Shown: in pieces, positions 1 to 7,935 of the stretch | Layout: the number at the start of each line of letters is the position of its first letter | Numbering within the stretch: position 1 is the stretch's first letter | Source: Kaistia sp. 32K | GTDB lineage: Bacteria > Pseudomonadota > Alphaproteobacteria > Rhizobiales > Kaistiaceae | Direction: 5' to 3' | NCBI RefSeq assembly: GCF_016629525.1 | Contig: NZ_AP024269.1 | Location: 4,414,001 to 4,478,000 of the forward strand | DNA: 64,000 bases | Program-made: the position numbers and the translations under genes | The notes under the pieces: generated by a model | The model's database searches: none | Told to the model about the DNA's origin: nothing | What the model saw: only the letters and a program-made list of their open reading frames with translations

Positions 1-1073
1 TGCCGAGGGGCAACGAGGCGGATCATCTCTATGTCATCAGCTGCTTCAGCCGGACGCGCGGCATCGTCGGCACGACGACGCTCGCCCGGCTGAACGGCCT
101 GCGCAATGTCGTCTTCCTCGAGGACGGCATCATGGCGGCGTTCCTCTACGGCCTGCCGACGGGCCCCGGCGACCGCGATCTGCCGCCGCCCGGCAAGCTG
201 ATCCCGGCGGACGTGCTGCGGCAGCAGGCCGAAGGCATCGTCGATGCCCACGGGCTCAGCGTCATCGACGCGGCGCGCTATGCGGAATTCCTCGCGGAGC
301 GGGACGAGCGGACGCTTTACGTTTTCGATGTCCGTCCGGAGGCGGCCTATCACGAGGGCCATCTGCCGGGTTCCCAGTCCGTGCCCGGCGGGCAGCTGGT
401 CATGACCTATGACGTCCAGGTCCCGGTGCGGCATGCCCGCATCGTCCTGATCGACGACCCCCATCTGAAGCGCGCGGCGATCAGCGCCTTCTGGCTTTCC
501 CATTTCGACGACGCGGAAATTCATATCCTTCCGCTCGATCCGGAGCAGGCGCAGGTCTCCGACACAGTCTCTCCCGCCCTGCCCGACGATGTCCGCTGGC
601 TGGAAATTGCCGAGGCCGAGGCTCGTCTCCGCGAGGGCGTGACGGTCATCGATGTCGGCCCCAGCCTGAACTACGAGCAGGGCCATCTCCCCGGCGCGAA
701 TTTCGTTCTGCGGTCCGCCCTGCCTTCATGGCTCGAGACCCATCCGGCCCCCGCTGCCCTGCTCTTCACCTCGCCCGACGGCGCCAACGCCGCTTATGCG
801 GCGTCCGAAATCCGTCGCCGGTTCGGCATCGACGCGTTTGCGCTCAAGGGCGGCACGGAAGCCTGGCGCCGCGCCGGCCTGCCGCTCGAAACCGAGTTCA
901 AGCCGGAACAACTGCTGTCGCCCTTCGACGACGACTGGGGCTCGACCATGCGCGCCAAGGTGAACCGCGAGCCGCTGTTTCGCGACTACCTCGCCTGGGA
1001 GCGCAGCCTCGGCCACGCGATCGAGCAGGACGATACCGTGCGGTTCCGCTGGCTGGCCGCCAGCGCCGCCTGA
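1..1073 (+). CDS. Multi-domain rhodanese-like sulfurtransferase, 5' end cut off by window edge
   Basis: The reading frame is open from base 3, so an ATG at 132 is internal and the gene begins left of the window; 356 residues are visible. Three rhodanese-type modules can be seen. The first ends in the visible part and keeps an active-site loop with Cys14 (visible numbering) in a CxxxxR pattern (C-F-S-R-T-R). The second (around residues 85-165) has Asp where the cysteine should be (IDDPHLKR), and the third (around 200-300) has a TSPDGAN loop, so both look non-catalytic. Rhodaneses move sulfane sulfur from thiosulfate or a similar donor to thiols or cyanide. It lies 44 nt before a MetQ-like binding protein and reads in the same direction, so it is probably part of the sulfur-uptake operon. 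The short ~75-residue tail after the last module (DDDWGSTMRAKVNREPLFRDYLAWE) is of unknown role. Confidence 0.85.
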   Translation, partial: PRGNEADHLYVISCFSRTRGIVGTTTLARLNGLRNVVFLEDGIMAAFLYGLPTGPGDRDLPPPGKLIPADVLRQQAEGIVDAHGLSVIDAARYAEFLAERDERTLYVFDVRPEAAYHEGHLPGSQSVPGGQLVMTYDVQVPVRHARIVLIDDPHLKRAAISAFWLSHFDDAEIHILPLDPEQAQVSDTVSPALPDDVRWLEIAEAEARLREGVTVIDVGPSLNYEQGHLPGANFVLRSALPSWLETHPAPAALLFTSPDGANAAYAASEIRRRFGIDAFALKGGTEAWRRAGLPLETEFKPEQLLSPFDDDWGSTMRAKVNREPLFRDYLAWERSLGHAIEQDDTVRFRWLAASAA

Positions 1074-1117
1074 CGCCCGATTTTTCCAAACGACGATCCA
1101 AGCAAGGAGTCTGGGAC

Positions 1118-1927
1118 ATGGTCTCTCGCCGGCAGTTTTTCGGTCTCGGTATCAGTCTGGCTATCGGTCTCGGCATTGCCGGCGCGGCCGGCCCGTCTTT
1201 CGCAGACGAGAAGCCGCTGCGCATCGGCCTCGCCACCAGCATCGCCAATGACGCCGTCCGCCACGCCGCGCAGCTCGCCGAGCAGCAGGGCCTGAAGGTG
1301 CAGATCATCGAGTTCACGGATTGGGTCACCCCGAACTCCGCCCTCGCCAATGGCGATGTCGACGTGAACTACTTCCAGCACATCCCCTTCCTCGAGAACG
1401 CCGCCAAGGCGAATGGCTGGAACTTCACCCCCGTCGCTCCCGGCTACAACTCGGTCTCCGGCATCTATTCGGAAAAGCTGAAGTCGCTCGACGACATCAA
1501 GGACGGCTCGACGGTCACCATCGCCAACGACCCGATCAACACGGGCCGCGCGCTGCTCTTCCTGCAGGCGCAGGGCCTCATCAAGCTGAAGGACGGCGCC
1601 GATTTCCGCGCGACGCTCTTGGACGTCGTCGAGAACCCGAAGAACCTGAAGTTCGTCCAGGTCGAGGCCCAGCAGGTGGTGCGCTCGCTGCCCGACGTCG
1701 ACTTCGTCGTCTCCGGCCCCTCCTTCATCAAGCTCGCCGGCAAGGATCCGGACAGCGCGCTCGTCTTCGAGAAGCCGGACAATGTCTACGCCATGCAGTG
1801 GGTGACGCGCGCCGAGGACGCCAAGGATCCGCGCCTCGCGAAGTTCATCCAGGTCTACGAGAACGACCCGGAAGTGAAGCCGCTGCTGACCAAGCTCTAC
1901 AACGGCCACGTCACTTTCGCCTGGTAG
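1118..1927 (+). CDS. metQ: MetQ/NlpA-family ABC substrate-binding protein (copy 1)
   Basis: 269 residues, the usual size for the MetQ/NlpA family, which delivers methionine or related sulfur compounds to a MetNI importer in the periplasm. The ATG at 1118 was chosen because AAGGAG lies 8 nt upstream and because a signal peptide follows directly (residues 1-30, RR at 4-5, hydrophobic stretch, cleavage near SFA-DE). The RRQFF start resembles a Tat signal. There is no lipobox cysteine, so it is probably a soluble periplasmic protein and not a lipoprotein as in E. coli. Family landmarks are EFTDWVTPN, DVNYFQHIPFLE and NDPINTGRALLFLQ. The next gene is a close paralogue; the two differ mostly around the ligand-facing segments. 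The real ligand may be another organosulfur compound, since monooxygenase genes share the operon. Confidence 0.9.
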   Translation: MVSRRQFFGLGISLAIGLGIAGAAGPSFADEKPLRIGLATSIANDAVRHAAQLAEQQGLKVQIIEFTDWVTPNSALANGDVDVNYFQHIPFLENAAKANGWNFTPVAPGYNSVSGIYSEKLKSLDDIKDGSTVTIANDPINTGRALLFLQAQGLIKLKDGADFRATLLDVVENPKNLKFVQVEAQQVVRSLPDVDFVVSGPSFIKLAGKDPDSALVFEKPDNVYAMQWVTRAEDAKDPRLAKFIQVYENDPEVKPLLTKLYNGHVTFAW

Positions 1928-2044
1928 GCGCGGCGCCCGTCGCCCGAAGCCGGGCAACCCGATCTCCAGATCCCGATACGCGGCCCGCGCCATCCCGGCG
2001 CGGCCGCTCCCCTCCCAGCCCCTTGGAATGAACGGAGTTTCAGC

Positions 2045-2848
2045 ATGATCTCTCGTCGGCTATTCGCCGGTCTCGCCTTCGCCGTCGGCAGCGTCCTCTT
2101 GGCATCCGGCCCGTCTCTGGCCGCCGATACCAAGCCGCTGCGCATCGGCCTGGCGTCGAGCCCGGCCAATGAAGCCGTGCGCTTCGCCGCCGACCTCGCC
2201 GAAAAGCAGGGCCTCGACGTGAAGCTGGTGGAATTCACCGACTGGGTGACGCCCAACACCGCGCTCGCCAATGGCGACGTCGACGTGAATTACTTCCAGC
2301 ACATCCCGTTCCTCGAGAACGCCGCCAAGTCGAACGGCTGGAACTTCACCGCCGTCGCGCCCGGCTACATCAGCTGGCTCGGCGTCTATTCGGACAAGCT
2401 GAAGTCGCTCGACGAGCTCAAGGACGGCGCGCAGATCGCCTTCGCCAACGACCCCGTCAACACCGGCCGCGCCCTCTTGTTCCTGCAGTCGCTCGGCCTG
2501 GTCAAGCTGAAGGACGGCGCCGACTACAACGCCACCCTGCAGGACGTCGTCGAGAACCCGAAGAACCTGAAGTTCATCCAGGTCGAGGCGCAGCAGGTCG
2601 TGCGCTCGCTGCCGGACGTCGATGCCGGGCTCACCTTCGCTTCCTTCGTCAAGCTCGCCGGCAAGGATCCGGCCGACGCCGTGGTGTTCGAGAAGCCCAG
2701 CAACGTCTTCGCCATCCACTGGGTCACCCGCGCCGAGGACGCCAACGATCCGCGCCTGCAGCAGTTCATCAAGATCTACAACGGCGCGCCCGAGGTGAAG
2801 AAGATCCTCACCGACCTCTACCACGGCCAGGTCGGCTTCGCCTGGTAA
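2045..2848 (+). CDS. metQ: MetQ/NlpA-family ABC substrate-binding protein (copy 2)
   Basis: 267 residues, clearly a tandem duplicate of the gene before it: long stretches such as ALANGDVDVNYFQHIPFLE and VVENPKNLKF are the same. GGAG lies upstream of the ATG at a normal distance. Signal peptide at residues 1-26 (ISRRLFAGLAFAVG..., cleavage near SLA-AD), again without a lipobox cysteine. The two copies differ at positions likely to face the ligand: GYISWLGVY against GYNSVSGIY, and DAGLTFASFVKL against DFVVSGPSFIKL. This suggests that one MetNI importer is served by two receptors with different ligands. A 26-nt hairpin follows the stop codon. Confidence 0.9.
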   Translation: MISRRLFAGLAFAVGSVLLASGPSLAADTKPLRIGLASSPANEAVRFAADLAEKQGLDVKLVEFTDWVTPNTALANGDVDVNYFQHIPFLENAAKSNGWNFTAVAPGYISWLGVYSDKLKSLDELKDGAQIAFANDPVNTGRALLFLQSLGLVKLKDGADYNATLQDVVENPKNLKFIQVEAQQVVRSLPDVDAGLTFASFVKLAGKDPADAVVFEKPSNVFAIHWVTRAEDANDPRLQQFIKIYNGAPEVKKILTDLYHGQVGFAW

Positions 2849-2854
2849 CGACGC

Positions 2855-2880
2855 GGCAGGTCGCCAGACGGCGACCTGCC
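2855..2880 (+). other. Intercistronic hairpin after metQ copy 2
   Basis: An 11-bp perfect stem (GGCAGGTCGCC with GGCGACCTGCC) and a 4-nt AGAC loop lie between the second metQ and the monooxygenase gene. There is no T-tract, so it is unlikely to be a full terminator. Hairpins at this place often protect the upstream binding-protein mRNA and so raise its level over the rest of the operon; that role is inferred. Confidence 0.5.
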
Positions 2881-2931
2881 AACCAACGCTGGTCAACAGC
2901 GACAAACGACAGGGATCATCGGATACACTTC

Positions 2932-4365
2932 ATGGGATACGATAAAAAGCTCCGCCTCAACGCGTTCAACATGAACAGCGTCGGGCACATATCTCATGGC
3001 ACGTGGACGCATCCGCGCGACCAGTCGCCGAACTATACCGACCTCGACCAGTGGGTGAAGCTCGCCCAGACGCTCGAGCGCGGCAAGTTCGACGGCCTGT
3101 TCATCGCGGATGTGATCGGCACCAACGACGTCTATGGCGGCTCGCCCGACGCGGCGCTGCGCGATTCCGTCCAGGTGCCGATCAACGATCCGATCATCCC
3201 GCTCTCGGCGATGGCCTATGCCACCAAGCATCTCGGCTTCAACGTCACCGCCAATCTGACCTATGAGCGCCCCTATATCCTGGCGCGGCGTTTCTCGACC
3301 CTCGATCACCTGACCAAGGGCCGGATCGGCTGGAACATCGTCACCGGCTATCTCGACAGCGCCGCGCGGGCGATGGGCCTCACCGAGCAGATCCGCCATG
3401 ACGATCGCTACGACATGGCGGACGACTATCTCGACCTCGTCTACAAGCTCTGGGAAGGGAGCTGGGAAGACGACGCCGTGGAGCGGAACCGCGCGAGTGG
3501 GCGCTTCACCGATCCGGCGAAGGTGCACCGGATCAAGCATGACGGCCCCTTCTACCAGCTCGACGCCATCCATCTCTGCGAGCCGTCGCCCCAGCGCACC
3601 CCCGTCCTGTTCCAGGCCGGCACCTCGTCGCGCGGCCGCGATTTCGCGGCGCGCCACGCCGAATGCATCTTCATGTCGTCGCAGGGCCAGAACGTCGAGC
3701 TGACGCGCAACATCGTCGCCGACCTGCGCCGTCGTGCCGTCGCCAACGGGCGGGCGGCGGACGACCTCAAGATCTTCGTCGGCGTCACCGTCGTGGTCGA
3801 CCGGACGGAAGCGGCAGCCCGCGAGAAATATGCCGAATATGAGCGCTATGCGAGCGCCGCCGGCGGTCTGACGCATTTCTGCGCCTCGATCGGCATCGAC
3901 CTCTCGCGCTACGGCCTCGACGAGCCGATCAACGCCGGCAGTACGCAGGCGATGGGCGCCGCCCTCGACGCCATCACGAAATACAATACCGGCGCGTCCT
4001 GGACCGTCCGCCGCCTGCTCGACGAGATGAAGCTCGGCTCCCGCAACAAGCCGATCGTCGGCTCGGCGTCGCAGGTCGCCGACGAGCTGACGGCATTCGC
4101 GCGCGAGACCGACATCGACGGCTTCAACCTGGTGCGGGTCGTGACGCCGGAAAGCTACGAGGACTTCGTCGATCTCGTCGTGCCGGAACTGCAGCAGCGC
4201 GGCGTCTTCAAGGAAGAGTACGAGGAAGGCACGCTGCGCGAGAAGCTGTTCGGGCATGGCAGCGGCCAGCTCCCGGACCGCCATTACGGCCGGCGGTTCC
4301 GCTACCGCCCGTCCGGCGCTGCCGGTGACGCCAATGCGCCTCTGCACGAAGGGACCGCCTCATGA
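2932..4365 (+). CDS. LLM-class flavin-dependent monooxygenase (NtaA/SnaA/DszA type)
   Basis: 477 residues, the usual length for the NtaA/SnaA/DszA branch of the bacterial luciferase-like family. These enzymes use FMNH2 from a separate reductase and oxygen to cleave C-S or C-N bonds. Typical features are the N-terminal KLRLNAFNMN strand, the FDGLFIADV segment, RFSTLDHLTKGRIGWNIVTGYLDSAAR, VLFQAGTSSRGRDFAARHAE (FMN phosphate region) and the closing VVPELQQRGVF segment. The gene sits between the binding proteins and MetN/MetI and overlaps metN by 4 nt, so uptake and oxidation are co-expressed. A close functional partner is the second such enzyme at 58.5-59.9 kb. The exact substrate cannot be read from the sequence. 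No flavin reductase gene is present in the window. Confidence 0.88.
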   Translation: MGYDKKLRLNAFNMNSVGHISHGTWTHPRDQSPNYTDLDQWVKLAQTLERGKFDGLFIADVIGTNDVYGGSPDAALRDSVQVPINDPIIPLSAMAYATKHLGFNVTANLTYERPYILARRFSTLDHLTKGRIGWNIVTGYLDSAARAMGLTEQIRHDDRYDMADDYLDLVYKLWEGSWEDDAVERNRASGRFTDPAKVHRIKHDGPFYQLDAIHLCEPSPQRTPVLFQAGTSSRGRDFAARHAECIFMSSQGQNVELTRNIVADLRRRAVANGRAADDLKIFVGVTVVVDRTEAAAREKYAEYERYASAAGGLTHFCASIGIDLSRYGLDEPINAGSTQAMGAALDAITKYNTGASWTVRRLLDEMKLGSRNKPIVGSASQVADELTAFARETDIDGFNLVRVVTPESYEDFVDLVVPELQQRGVFKEEYEEGTLREKLFGHGSGQLPDRHYGRRFRYRPSGAAGDANAPLHEGTAS

Positions 4366-5564
4366 CGCACCCAGCAGGAACCGATGCCCTGGCCGCCTGG
4401 GCGGGACCCGCGCTGCGGACGGCGGAACTGGCGGGAGCCCCCCATCCGGGATCGATCGTCTCCCGAGGCGAAACGCGGAGCGTCCCCGCTTCTGAGAACC
4501 CGCGATCGGCTGCCAGCGTGGTGTTCGAGGGAATTGAGAAGATCTATGCGACGCCGTCGGGCTCGGTGCAGGCGCTGAAGGACATCAGCATCGAGATCCG
4601 CCAGGGCGAGATCTTCGGCTTCATCGGCCGCAGCGGCGCCGGCAAATCGACCCTGATCCGGCTGATCAATCGACTGGAGCGTCCGACCAGCGGCACCGTC
4701 GTCGTCAACGGCGTCACGGCTTCCGGTCTCGTCGGCGAAGGGCTGGTGCAGTTGCGCCGTCGCATCGGCATGATCTTCCAGCATTTCAACCTGATGTCCG
4801 CCAAGACCGTGGCGCAGAACGTCGCCCTGCCGCTCGTGATGGCGGGCGCGCCGCGACGGCAGATCGATCGCAAGGTCGAGGAGCTGCTGTCGCTCGTCGG
4901 CCTCTCAGACAAGCGCGACGCCTATCCGGCGCAGCTCTCGGGCGGCCAGAAGCAGCGCGTCGGTATCGCCCGCGCGCTCGTGCACGATCCCGACATCCTG
5001 CTCTGCGACGAGGCGACCTCGGCGCTCGATCCGGAAACCACCCAGTCGATCCTCGGCCTGCTGCGCGAGATCAACCGCAGCAACGGCATCACCGTCGTGC
5101 TGATCACGCATGAAATGGCCGTTATCCGCGAGATCTGCGACCGCGTCGCGGTGCTCGATCACGGGCGGATCGTCGAGCTCGGCGACGTCTGGAAGGTCTT
5201 CGGCAATCCCGAGCACGAGGTGACGAAATCGCTGCTCGGCCAGATCGAGCACGGCATTCCGGACGATCTGACCGACCGCCTCCAACCCGGCTTCCCCGCC
5301 GGCGCGGGAACGCTGCTGGTTCGCGCCACCTTCCTTCCCGAGAGCGGCGGCGCGCCGGATCTGCAGGCGGTGCTGAAGGTCGTGCACGGCCCCGTCCAGC
5401 TTCTGGACAGCGCTGTCGACCGCATCCGCGGCCACACCGTCGGCCGGCTGCTGGTCGCCGTCCCGTCCGAGGGCAACCGCCCGGAAGAGATCGAGACCCG
5501 GCTGGGCTCGCTTCCTCCCAACGTCCAAGTCGAGGTGCTCGGCCATGTTTCAGCTCCCGTTTGA
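4362..5564 (+). CDS. metN: MetN-type methionine/organosulfur ABC importer ATPase with NIL domain
   Basis: 400 residues, about 50 longer than usual MetN because of a low-complexity N-terminal extension (residues 1-50). The ATG at 4362 overlaps the stop of the preceding gene (ATGA); a GTG at 4518 is an alternative start that would give a normal-length protein. Walker A is GRSGAGKST (residues 89-97), the signature is LSGGQKQR, Walker B is ILLCDEATSALD. The C-terminal 80 residues (from about 315) form a NIL domain, which in E. coli MetN binds methionine and inhibits transport when the cell has enough (transinhibition). It energises import of the ligand caught by the two MetQ proteins. The next gene, metI, starts 20 nt inside this one. 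Confidence 0.93.
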   Translation: MTHPAGTDALAAWAGPALRTAELAGAPHPGSIVSRGETRSVPASENPRSAASVVFEGIEKIYATPSGSVQALKDISIEIRQGEIFGFIGRSGAGKSTLIRLINRLERPTSGTVVVNGVTASGLVGEGLVQLRRRIGMIFQHFNLMSAKTVAQNVALPLVMAGAPRRQIDRKVEELLSLVGLSDKRDAYPAQLSGGQKQRVGIARALVHDPDILLCDEATSALDPETTQSILGLLREINRSNGITVVLITHEMAVIREICDRVAVLDHGRIVELGDVWKVFGNPEHEVTKSLLGQIEHGIPDDLTDRLQPGFPAGAGTLLVRATFLPESGGAPDLQAVLKVVHGPVQLLDSAVDRIRGHTVGRLLVAVPSEGNRPEEIETRLGSLPPNVQVEVLGHVSAPV

Positions 5565-6213
5565 CGCCTATGCCGAAGTGACCGTCGCGGCGGCGTGGGA
5601 GACGGTCCAGATGGTCGCCGCGGCCGGACTGCTGACGCTGCTGCTCGGCCTGCCGATCGCCATCCTGCTGATCGCCACCGGACCGGGCGGCGTGCTGGAG
5701 GCGCCCCGTCTCAACCGGGTCGTCGGCGCCGTTATCAACGCGTTCCGCTCGACGCCCTTCATCATCCTGCTCGTCGCGCTGATCCCGATCACCCGCTTCC
5801 TGGTCGGAACGTCGATCGGGCTTTGGGCAGCGGTGGTTCCGATCACCGTCTCGGCCACGCCGTTCTTCGCGCGCGTCGCCGAAGTCGGCCTGCGCGAGAT
5901 CGACCACGGCCTGATCGAGGCGGCCGAGGCGATGGGCGCCCGGCGCTGGCAGATCATCTGGCACGTGCTGCTGCCGGAGGGGCTCCCGGCCATTATCGGC
6001 GGCTTTACGGTGACGCTGGTGTCGGTCACCGGCATGTCGGCCATGGCCGGCGTGGTCGGCGGCGGCGGCCTCGGCGATCTCGCCATCCGCTACGGCTACC
6101 AGCGCTTCGACACCACCGTGATGATCACGGTCATCGCCATCCTGATCGCGCTGGTGAGCATCATCCAAGTATCCGGCGACCGCCTGGCGCGCCGGCTCAA
6201 CCATCGCAAATGA
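5545..6213 (+). CDS. metI: MetI-type ABC importer permease
   Basis: 222 residues with five hydrophobic segments, matching MetI, the membrane subunit that forms a homodimer on the MetN ATPase dimer. The cytoplasmic coupling loop (EAA motif) is seen as EAAEAMGARRWQIIWHVLLPEG around residues 131-152. It overlaps metN by 20 nt, a sign of translational coupling. With the two MetQ-like receptors it completes a MetNIQ-type importer. The substrate may be methionine, its sulfoxide or another small organosulfur compound; the neighbouring monooxygenases favour a compound that must be oxidised to release sulfur. Confidence 0.93.
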   Translation: MFQLPFDAYAEVTVAAAWETVQMVAAAGLLTLLLGLPIAILLIATGPGGVLEAPRLNRVVGAVINAFRSTPFIILLVALIPITRFLVGTSIGLWAAVVPITVSATPFFARVAEVGLREIDHGLIEAAEAMGARRWQIIWHVLLPEGLPAIIGGFTVTLVSVTGMSAMAGVVGGGGLGDLAIRYGYQRFDTTVMITVIAILIALVSIIQVSGDRLARRLNHRK

Positions 6214-6321
6214 CGACGCGGCGGCCGGTATTCCGGCCGACCCGTCATCCCATCCAGACTTCCGAACAGAGTATCGGCCGCGCAAGCGACGCGCCGGCCG
6301 AAAAGACAAAGGACATCAGCC

Positions 6322-7584
6322 ATGGCATCGACGATCACGGAATATAGTTCCAGCGATCTCCTGAACATATTCAATCCGATTTTCGATGAGATCCGGAAGG
6401 ACGCGGCCGCGCGGGAGCGTAATCGCACCCTGCTGTTCGAGCAGATCGGCTGGCTTCGCGAGAAGAAGTTCGGCGCGTTGCGGGTTCCGGTCGAACTCGG
6501 CGGCTATGGCGCCTCGGTCGTGCAGCTGTTCGACCTGCTGATCCAGCTGGCGGCGGCGGATTCCAACATCCCGCAATCGCTGCGGCTGCACTTTTCTCGC
6601 GTCGAGCGCATCGTCCTCGACTCGGAGCTTGAAAAGCAGAAGGTCTGGATCGAGCGCGTCGCGCGCGGCGAACTGTTCGGCAACGCGACGACCGAGGCGC
6701 CGGGTCCGGCGATCGGCGAGGTGCGCACCCGCGTCGTGCCGCATGCCGACGGCAATTTCCGCTTGAACGGCCGCAAGGCCTACGGGACGGGCAGCCTCTA
6801 TTCGCAGTGGATCCCGGTGGTCGCCGTCGACCACAAGGGCGACCGCATCACCGCCATCGTGCCGGCCGACCGGCCGGGCGTGACGCTGGTCGACGACTGG
6901 GGCGGCTTCGGCCAGCGCCTGACGGCGACCGGCACGACGATCTTCGAGGACGTTGTCGTCTATGCCGACGAGCTCTCGGAGCACGGCAAGCGGACGTCGC
7001 GCTCGGGAAGCGGCTTCGCGCAGCTGGTGCATCTCGCAACCCTCGCCGGCGTCGCCGCCGCCACGGCGCGCGACGTCACGGAGAAGGTCGCCGGCCGCCA
7101 GCGCGTCTATTACACCGGTCCGGGCGGCCTGCCGCGCCACGATCCGATCATCCAGACGCAGGTCGGCAAGATCGGCGCGGCCGCCAACGCCGCCCGCTCC
7201 ATCGTGCTCGGCGCCGCCGCGTCGATCCAGGACGCCTGGCTGCTGTGGAACCAGCATGGCGAACATGCGCCGGCGACGGAGGAGGCCTATATCCAGGCCG
7301 ATCTCGCCATCTCGTCGGCCCAGGTGACGCTGGTTCCCTTGGTTCTCGGCGCCGCGACCGAGCTGTTCGACGCGCTCGGCGCCTCGGCGATCGACGCGAA
7401 CACCGGGCTCGACCGGCATTGGCGCAACGCTCGCGCGCTCTCCTCGCACAACCCGCACCTCTACAAGGCCCGGGTCATCGGCGACTATCTGCTGAACGGA
7501 ACCCTGCCGCCGCTGTTCGTAGCGGGCGACGATGTCGGCGTGCTTCCGAACCAGGAAGCCGCCCGCTCGACCGAAGCGGCCTGA
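6322..7584 (+). CDS. Acyl-CoA dehydrogenase-like flavin monooxygenase (DszC/SfnB family)
   Basis: 420 residues with the acyl-CoA dehydrogenase fold in the order N-terminal helices (1-110), central beta domain (about 115-215, with FGNATTE and FRLNGRKAYGTGS) and C-terminal helical bundle ending in DRHWRNARALSSHNPHLYKARVIGDYLLNG. The last motif is typical of the DszC/SfnB branch, which are oxygenases on sulfur or sulfone compounds and not beta-oxidation enzymes. The catalytic glutamate of true acyl-CoA dehydrogenases is not evident. It lies 108 nt after metI in the same direction and is probably the last gene of the sulfur operon. It is homologous to the genes at 55.1-56.4 and 57.3-58.5 kb. Confidence 0.85.
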   Translation: MASTITEYSSSDLLNIFNPIFDEIRKDAAARERNRTLLFEQIGWLREKKFGALRVPVELGGYGASVVQLFDLLIQLAAADSNIPQSLRLHFSRVERIVLDSELEKQKVWIERVARGELFGNATTEAPGPAIGEVRTRVVPHADGNFRLNGRKAYGTGSLYSQWIPVVAVDHKGDRITAIVPADRPGVTLVDDWGGFGQRLTATGTTIFEDVVVYADELSEHGKRTSRSGSGFAQLVHLATLAGVAAATARDVTEKVAGRQRVYYTGPGGLPRHDPIIQTQVGKIGAAANAARSIVLGAAASIQDAWLLWNQHGEHAPATEEAYIQADLAISSAQVTLVPLVLGAATELFDALGASAIDANTGLDRHWRNARALSSHNPHLYKARVIGDYLLNGTLPPLFVAGDDVGVLPNQEAARSTEAA

Positions 7585-7935
7585 TCGGCCGGCGCTCTCC
7601 GCGCCTTGGCTTCGATCGGACAGCACGGATCGATCCCGGAACTGGCGACGGCCTCGCGGCAAGCTGCCAGTTCCCTCCCGGCGCTCCGGAAGCGCACCCG
7701 CTACGCCTTGCCCGCCGAGCCGGGCCTTGCGGAATAAAAGCCTCCTGAGCTAACCGCCCGGCGCCGAAGTCGTGCCCAAAATCACTTAGAATTGAGAATT
7801 ATAGAAAATAATCCTTATTGTCGTTCTGCATTAGAATTTAATGCTTCGACGATATTGGGTGGAATCGGGAAACTTCAACCATGAGATGAGGCCGGTCCCC
7901 ATATCGGAGGACGGGCGAGCAGGAGAGACAAGCCG
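7585..7935. promoter_or_regulatory. Intergenic region with AT-rich promoter zone and palindrome
   Basis: 351 nt without a gene. An inverted repeat at 7640-7672 (AACTGGC paired with GCCAGTT) may end the sulfur operon, but has no clear T-tract. From about 7780 to 7860 the sequence becomes strongly AT-rich, which stands out in this genome and marks the likely promoter of the following ABC operon. It contains a perfect palindrome at 7828-7844 (GCATTA, GAATT spacer, TAATGC) that looks like an operator. A convincing -35/-10 pair could not be fixed. The following gene has AGGAG upstream of its ATG. Confidence 0.5.

Noticed and set aside
1074..1117. SAM riboswitch before metQ
   Set aside because: Only 44 nt lie between the rhodanese stop and the metQ start, too little for a SAM riboswitch; no matching fold is seen.
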